From the NCBI GenBank assembly GCA_029706075.1, contig JAINUG010000150.1:451501-515500 (forward strand): a stretch of 64,000 nucleotides of DNA. The letters run 5' to 3'. The notes beneath the pieces were generated by a model. The model saw nothing but the letters and a program-made list of their open reading frames with translations, was not told the origin of the DNA and searched no databases. Of the stretch, positions 58,155 through 64,000 are shown one piece after another (position 1 is the first letter of the stretch; each line of letters begins with the position of its first letter). The DNA comes from Aldrovandia affinis. Lineage: Eukaryota > Chordata > Actinopteri > Notacanthiformes > Halosauridae. Made by a program: the position numbers and the translations under genes.

Positions 58155-59054
58155 CGAGGGAGGAGAAAAGGCAGATAAAGTGAAAGTAAAGGAAGAAAAA
58201 TGAAGTCAGCGATGAGAATGTCACCAGAAACCACACTGATCTGCCCTGTTCACCTGTCCCTTAGCTCAAACACGCTTGAGCTTAATGACAACCTCACACC
58301 ACATGCTTAGAGACATGGACATAGCCACCATACCTGAATGGCATGGCCGCAGATGTTAACACAATGGAGAAGCAGAGCTTGTATCTGTCACTGAGGCTCT
58401 AATATGTACAGATCTACACAAACAGAGGAGAGCAAAAGCTGCAGGTTTTAAATTGTGTCCCTGGTATGGAAAGAAAAGTTTTCAAAACACAGAAAAGTTA
58501 TCTCTCCCTCCCTCGAGGCCATCTAACATCTCCGGTATTTCTGAGGCTAATAATCTGTGCAACTCTACAACACTAATTATAAATTAATTAACAAGCAACC
58601 AAACAAATAAATAAATAAATCCATAGATCCATCCTCGTAAATAGCCTCGCACACCAGTAATGATTTTATGAATTCCTTTAATAAAAAACGGATAATCTCA
58701 TGTTTTCACTATTTTCTTTTGCGTGACTTTTCATAACCGTAGTAGTGAGCCTGTCCCATCGCTGCAAAATCCTCTGAGTTTCTATGAGTTTTAGCTGTGC
58801 TTGTAAGGTATCCCATGAGGACAGCTTTCCATCTAAAATCAAGCAGAGATTGATCTTAACAATCTCCATTACCATCGCTCAGGTTTTAAAGCATCTGTAA
58901 GCTCTGTAATGTAATTGTTTTATTGCAGGAAATGTATCCTGTGAAGCACTTTGTGATGATTGCTTTTTTTAAGAGTGTTACTTAAAGTTGAATTTGAGAG
59001 ATTTCAGTTTGGGTTTAGGGGGGTGAAGTGAGGCTAAGAGGGGATACAACACAA
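58155..59054. other. No recognised feature
   Basis: If 58032-58148 is an exon, this is its upstream intron. Nothing else is recognised. Confidence 0.3.
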
Positions 59055-59165
59055 CAAGCTCCTGTATAGCACTCTTCATGTGAATATCGAGGGTACAACA
59101 GCAGTTCCCCACCTGGGGATTGAACCAGCAAACTTAGCGTTACAAGCCCACCATTACACTGATTC
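59055..59165 (-). mobile_element. SINE fragment
   Basis: GGGTACAACAGCAGTTCCCC, then a GGGGATTGAACCAGCAA B-box region and a GTTACAAGCCCACCATTACA segment, match the tRNA-like half of the UnaSINE1-like type, inverted. The tail is lost. Confidence 0.6.
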
Positions 59166-59583
59166 CAGAGACAAAGGGCAGAACAACTGTTGAGGGTCTG
59201 CACCTCCCTCCTCTGCCCTGCCTACATTTCCCACGTGCCTCTGCGCTGAGGCAACCATACACAACCCTGCGTCATCTCCACCCATTTGTGTGGCATCACT
59301 AAAACTGGCAGATGCTACATTTTCTTCCAAGTAATGCCTCAGATTCTGTTTTTCTTCCTCTTTTTTAACCACAACGAGTTGCAAACAATAGTGTCCTTTT
59401 TTCAGGCCCAGGGCAGAGGCGGATGGCAGGCCAGATTGGATGGCTTTACACATAATGGGCCAGCACTGCACAGAGGGAGACCGACTGTGAGGGAAGATTC
59501 TTGGCATGCTATCAACCCATCCGTCCCGGGAGCACGCGGTGCCAATACTGCTATTTTTATGGGGCTGTATTGGAGGAAGAAAC

Positions 59584-59614
<31 letters not shown>

Positions 59615-59764
59615 TGTATCCCCTTTATTGGCACAATTCAGTCCTTAGAAACAGCATAAATCACATATCCCATGTGCTCAGATGAGAACATGACACCAAT
59701 ACACAATAGACACATATAGCAGTAACTACCCCCACCCAGAACAAGCTGGCAGGAGATCACCACA
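59166..59764. other. Mostly unrecognised; (GA)n at 59583-59614
   Basis: A GA dinucleotide tract is the only clear structure. Confidence 0.5.
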
Positions 59765-59965
59765 TATAAGAGTGGCTCTGTGTGTGTACCAGAGTTACAG
59801 TTGATGGTTCGGCGGGATTCTGTCTCAAAGGAGGCAGTTCATTTTCCTTTGTCGCTGCCGGTCGTGGCTGTGAGGTCATAGCGCGAGGGGAGGGGGGGAT
59901 AGTTGAAGTAGAAATAGGGTACAATTGGCTACTAAATTGGGAGAAAAAAAGGGGAAAATATTAAA
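59765..59965 (+). mobile_element. SINE 3' part
   Basis: GGCTCTGTGTGTGTACCAGA, then a TTCGGCGGGATTCTG segment and the 3' end ACAATTGGCTACTAAATTGG plus GAGAAAAAAAGG, match the 19494 family 3' half. The head is missing. Confidence 0.72.
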
Positions 59966-60171
59966 CAAATAAATTAAAAATCTGATTTCTTGCTTGTGTG
60001 GCTGGGCTTTTGTATTTTTACAAATACTTTTGCACAAATTCATAAGAAGTGTAAAGCTAGCTTCTTATACCTGTAGATATAAAAAGAGGCTAATATATGA
60101 TAAATATGGCCACATATCATACCTGTAGATATAAAAAGAAACTGATTTTCTGAATATATTATAAAAAGGTC
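59966..60171. other. AT-rich spacer with a short direct duplicate
   Basis: ATACCTGTAGATATAAAAAG occurs twice (60068 and 60119), about 50 bp apart. Confidence 0.6.
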
Positions 60172-60701
60172 ACTATGGCCAAAATAAAGGAAACATCAAC
60201 ATAACGTGTCCTAATAAGTGGAACACCACGAGTGGCTAGAACAGCTTCAATGCGCCTTGGCATAGATTCTACAATTGTTCAGAACTCTACTGTAGGTATG
60301 CAATGCAATTCTTCCATGACAAATTCCACCATTTGGTGTTTTGATGATGGTGGTGGGAAAACTCTCCAGAATCTCCCATAAGTGTTCAATTGGTTTGAGA
60401 TCTGGTGACTGAGAAAGCCACGGCATATGGTTTACATCATATTCATGCTCATCAAACCATTCAGTGACCACTCGTGCCCTCTGGATGGGGGCATTGTCAT
60501 CCTAGAAGAGGCCACTCCCATCAAGATAGAAATGCTTCACCATAGGATGAAGGAGATCACTCAGAATGGCTTTGTATTTATTGGCATTTACCTTGCCCTA
60601 AAGGTGGACCCAAACCATGCTAGGAAAATGCACCCCACACCGTAATAGAGCCGCCAAAACCCTTCATTTACTCAAGTGTTTTATTTTGGCAGTTACTTGT
60701 A
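60172..60701 (-). mobile_element. Tc1-like element remnant, GCCAAAATAAAGGAAAC ends
   Basis: The left end GGCCAAAATAAAGGAAACAT and the right end TGTTTTATTTTGGCAGTTAC are inverted. The interior is the C-terminal half of a Tc1-like transposase gene, so this is an internally deleted relative of the autonomous parent of the MITEs at 22459 and 41519. Confidence 0.85.
60247..60471 (-). pseudogene. Tc1-like transposase C-terminal fragment
   Basis: The frame contains MPWLSQSPDLKPIEHLWEIL, the conserved Tc1 segment with the final glutamate region, preceded by VVTEWFDEHEYDVN-like sequence. The D-containing upstream part continues, frameshifted, to about 60640. It ends near the inverted repeat as in other Tc1 genes. 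Confidence 0.85.
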
Positions 60702-61639
60702 CATTACTTTATAACATTGGATTGACTAAATAAAGTGTGAGCCATAGCTAGCATATTTCCAATCATGTCTTAAGGGTACTGTTGCAGGGAATGTAACCAG
60801 TCAAGATGAGTGGATTTACAGCAATCTTCACTGTTGATAAAACAAACTATATTGACCATATTGATTTAATTTTCCCCTAAAATAATCAGTCCATAATAAC
60901 TGCAAACTGATATTGTTTCATAACAAATTTAATCAATACAGGCTTTTAGGCTGACCTCAATTTAATAAAGTTTCAACAATATGCAACAATGAAAGAAATC
61001 TCTACTTCACCCACTGGTGAAACACTTCACAGAAGGTCTCCTCTTGCAGCTGTTGATTCCTGTATGATTCGCTTCGTCTCAATGGCTGTTTCCATCTGGA
61101 GCAGTTACCTCATATTGCAGACAAACGCAGCACAAGCCACTGAGATCCATTGCACACACAGGATATGAAAACTGACTATAAACAACAAGACAAACAGCAT
61201 TTTGGGATGGTTCGGTTCCAGTTAAGACACAGAGATTCAAGATTCATGTTGGCTGCGTGCAGAGAACCTTCGGTTTCCCGCCAGATCTGTAGCATGCATG
61301 CTAGCATTTTAGCATTTAGCATTTTATCCTAATTAAGATAATTAACGAAGATAGTTACCTAGTTATCTTAGTTCGTTATCATGGGAAATTAGTTTACACG
61401 TTCGCTACTGGTGTGTGCGTATGGTGGGGAGCTGTCTGGTGGTACGTTTGTCATTACAGATGTGAGGCATTCTGCCATATCGCTCTGAAGTAAAGAAAAG
61501 TCTCGCTTCATTGTTAACAGCTGTTATTTAGATTTTTTTTCTTACTTGGTGGCAGCTGGGAGACAGGACATATGTATGTCCCTCTGATAGCCCGCGCAAC
61601 GGCGTGTGCTATCTTTCCCCTGGCCGCAGGTAGCGATCT
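60702..61639. other. No recognised feature
   Basis: Unrecognised, AT-rich. The segment 61295-61380 contains TAGCATTT and AGTTATCTTAGTT-type short repeats. Confidence 0.35.
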
Positions 61640-61735
61640 GTCACGGCTAGGGATGTCACTGTATTCGTTTGTGACGGTATGATAACCATCCTGAAAAATA
61701 CTGTGGTAATCGTGGTACCGCGGTATCAATGATGT
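61640..61735. mobile_element. Possible hAT element end remnant
   Basis: CACGGCTAGGGATGTCACTG, then GTGACGGTATGATAACC and GTGGTACCGCGGTATCA, resembles one end of fish hAT elements that start TAGGGATGTCAC. No partner end is found. Confidence 0.45.
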
Positions 61736-61761
61736 AAATTCATTAAATTATTAGCATGTGT

Positions 61762-61763
<2 letters not shown>

Positions 61764-61810
<47 letters not shown>
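61764..61810. repeat. (AAT)n microsatellite
   Basis: About 15 perfect trinucleotide units. Confidence 0.97.
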
Positions 61811-61812
<2 letters not shown>

Positions 61813-62438
61813 CGTTATTTATATAGCACTTTTCATACAGAATGCAACTCAAAGTGCTTAATTATAATTAATTAATTAAATAAATAAATCACACAATCCA
61901 AGAAAAATCATGAAGGAATAAAGTGAAATAAAATAAATAAATAAATACAATTATTAAGGAATAAAGGTATTCAAAAAAATACAAATAGAGTGGATAAAAT
62001 AAATAAATAAATACAATTATATAAAATTAAATATATCAGATACAGGGAGCCAGTGCAGTGTAGCTAAAATAGGAGTAATATGTTCTCTCTTCCTTGTTTT
62101 CATTAAAAGTCTAAGAGTCCTAAATTAGCTGTAGTTTCTCAATTGACTTTTTTGGAAGACCGGTGAAAAGGGCCTTACAGTAGTCCAGTCTACTTGAAAT
62201 AAAAGCATGAATGAACTTCTCAGCATCCTGTTGAATTTAAAATGGCCATACTTTGGCAATATTTCTTAGATGGAAGAATGCTGTTTTGGTCACCTTGTTT
62301 ATGTGGGTTTTAAAACATATATCAGAGTCTAAAATTACACCTACACCTATTACTTGTTACTTCCAATTTATTCTGATGAGCCAAATTTCCTAACCTATTA
62401 GAAAGTGCATCCCTTTTAGCTTTGGGGCCAACTAATAG
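61811..62438. repeat. Dispersed LINE-like repeat, interrupted at its right by the TA-flanked element
   Basis: CGTTATTTATATAGCACTTT followed by AATGCAACTCAAAGTGCTTA, and further on GGGCCTTACAGTAGTCCAGT, belong to a repeat that I have seen in many fish genomes. I cannot name it. The sequence appears to resume at 63762 (TTTCTGTCTTATCTTCATTT), directly after the inserted element. Confidence 0.4.
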
Positions 62439-62440
62439 TA

Positions 62441-63061
62441 GGGTGATATCAGCTAAATTGGGCCACTTTTTGGTTAATCGCTTGGGAAACTAAGAAAAAA
62501 GCAATGTATGACATTGAATTGTGTTTTTATGGTTAATAAGGACTGTTTTTAATATTGTGTTGAATTGATGTAATACAATATAATTGTTCAGGCCCTACAG
62601 CTTTTGAAAACATCAGCTGTCACATTTTTTTAGATGAGCAGTGTTCAGGTAAAATGGGCCGGCTGATCAGCTAAAATGAGCCACTCAAACTGTAAAACGA
62701 AGTCATTTCTCATAAAATAATCGAATCATCTTTAATCTCAACACACTAAAACATTGCATTAAAATAACATTAAATGAACTCATGAAGAATAACATTAAAG
62801 CATTAAGAATTCATAAAGAATAACATTAAAATTAATTCATGAAGTACCAATTACTTTAGGAACTCATTTTGGAACATGAATGTGTCTGTGCATGTGTGTG
62901 TGCGTGTGTGTGTGTGGTGTGTGTGTGCCTAACTATGCAGGCTTACACATGCATATCTGGAATGAAAAATACTCTCGGAACAACTGTAAAGAAAGTCATA
63001 TTAAAACGGGAGACAAGGCTACTCTTTTAGACTGATGCTGCAGTAAATCACTCATTCATCA

Positions 63062-63115
<54 letters not shown>

Positions 63116-63759
63116 CAGAGCGCTAGATAGTGAGAGCTAGCTCACGATGCGCCCTGGACCCGAGCTAACACACACATACATAATTAGAAGGGAAAATGTG
63201 AAAAGAGGTATGTAATATATACAATAATATAATATAATAATCTATTAATAGCCTACTTTTAATAAGAGGAACCATCAAAATATCCGCTAAAACTCAATTC
63301 AGAAGGTGGCTCATTTTGGCTGAAATGCATGGCTCAATTTACCTTAACACATTAAGGTAAATTGAGCCACTAACAAAAAATGCTTTTTTATAAATAAATA
63401 CGTTTATTAAGAAACTATCAGCATTATATCTGATGGAGGCCATCAGAGCATGTAGTATACATAATCATTTATATATGTACATTTGTTTTTTATTGATTTA
63501 TCAACCTTATTATTGACAAGTACATTTTCATATGTCAGGCCACTCACCTTGAAGTTCTCTCAGCAGTCTCGATGTGAGGCATTGCCCCGACCACCATAGC
63601 AACCCTAGACCAATCAAGTCAATTGTTACATGTCAAGTACAGTTGTGGCAACAGTTTAATATAATTTGCAGTCATTGTCTGTTAATATTTTAAGAGCTGA
63701 GACGTTCAAACCTTAAATGGCTCATTTTACCTGATGGCCCAATTTAGCTGATATCACCC
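62441..63759. mobile_element. TA-flanked DNA element with 25-bp inverted ends and internal palindromes
   Basis: The first 25 bases, starting GGGTGATATCAGCTAAATTG, are exactly inverted at the right end, and TA flanks both sides (62439-62440 and 63760-63761). The interior repeats the motif AAATTGGGCC / AAATGAGCC in both orientations (near 62651, 62677, 63310, 63335, 63360, 63718). It includes a palindrome around 63334-63368 built on GGCTCAATTTACCTTAA. There is no transposase frame. A (GT)25 tract lies at 63064-63114. The superfamily is unknown; a TA target fits Tc1/mariner-related elements. Confidence 0.82.
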
Positions 63760-63761
63760 TA

Positions 63762-63796
63762 TTTCTGTCTTATCTTCATTTAGTTAAAAAAAATGA
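63762..63796. other. Continuation of the interrupted dispersed repeat
   Basis: TTTCTGTCTTATCTTCATTT probably continues the repeat that breaks off at 62438. Confidence 0.4.
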
Positions 63797-64000
63797 TTGC
63801 TCGACCTCCCACGTGGTCCAGTCGTTACAACGTTCGCCACTGGCCACGGGGACCGGAGTTAGATTCCCCGTCCCGCTCCGGCTCTGGCCGGGAGTGCCAC
63901 CAGGGGGCGGCGATTGGCTACCGCCCCAGGGAGGGGTTTGGGAAGCCCACAGGATGTTCGCTGCGCATGAGAGTGGCCCTGTAGTACCGGGTTACGGTCG
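63797..64000 (+). mobile_element. tRNA-derived SINE, GC-rich-body family, cut by the window end
   Basis: The head has a perfect A-box (TGGTCCAGTCG) and a B-box with one change (GTTAGATTC). It is followed by GGCCGGGAGTGCCACCAGGG and the GATTGGCTACCGCCCCAGGG block. The 3' third lies beyond position 64000. Confidence 0.82.

Noticed and set aside
63797-63880. Possible functional tRNA gene (A-box and B-box present)
   Set aside because: The B-box is altered, no cloverleaf arms pair well by eye, and the flanking body blocks recur in other SINE copies, so it is a SINE head.

Overview
The window is vertebrate, most likely teleost fish, DNA with no complete host gene. It is AT-rich and full of (CA)n/(GT)n tracts. 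Its repeats are typical of ray-finned fish: L2-clade LINE 3' ends, Tc1/mariner and hAT miniature elements, tRNA-derived SINEs, and a chromodomain-bearing Gypsy (sushi-type) retrotransposon. A SINE at 7711-7905 joins a tRNA-like head to an L2 tail ending in TGTAA-type repeats and resembles the eel UnaSINE1 type. This hints at an elopomorph such as an eel or tarpon, but does not prove it.

Layout. 1-4.8 kb: mostly unrecognised DNA, one SINE and a pentanucleotide/CA array. 4.86-6.2 kb: an 18-bp minisatellite with block structure, then a second minisatellite. 6.2-15 kb: sparse repeats, plus a CpG-rich segment at 11.0-11.33 kb that looks like a minus-strand first exon with a good splice donor. 15-23.5 kb: nested transposons, namely a solo LTR beside or inside a hAT-like element, an L2 LINE inside a second hAT-like element, a SINE, and a Tc1-like element carrying another L2 piece. 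23.6-29.95 kb: a 6.36-kb Gypsy/chromovirus retrotransposon with two nearly identical LTRs and a perfect 5-bp target duplication, but broken reading frames. 30-37 kb: two hAT miniature elements with perfect 8-bp target duplications, SINE-like pieces, minisatellites and a 400-bp purine tract. 37.07-38.74 kb: an unusual palindromic LTR element. 38.7-53 kb: a few SINEs, two Tc1-like elements of one family, a solo LTR carrying a hexanucleotide repeat, CA-rich arrays and a 41-bp minisatellite. 53-64 kb: L2, SINE and Tc1 fragments, a possible cysteine-rich minus-strand exon next to a minisatellite whose units each carry a splice-donor-like motif, and a 1.3-kb TA-flanked element with 25-bp inverted ends and internal palindromes.

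The main discovery candidate is the element at 37069-38737. It reads U3-R-U5-PBS followed at once by inverted U3, and the whole unit is flanked by one 5-bp duplication (CCATC). The switch point is an 11-nt primer site complementary to the predicted start of R. This is the product expected if the plus-strand DNA of a self-priming (Tf1/sushi-type) element annealed by its PBS to its own, or a sister, R start, copied U3 backwards, and was then integrated. The full-length relative at 23.6-29.95 kb shows the same PBS/R-start complementarity, with a TATA box about 30 nt upstream of the predicted R start.

All family calls come from reading motifs, inverted ends and target duplications by eye. No database search was possible.
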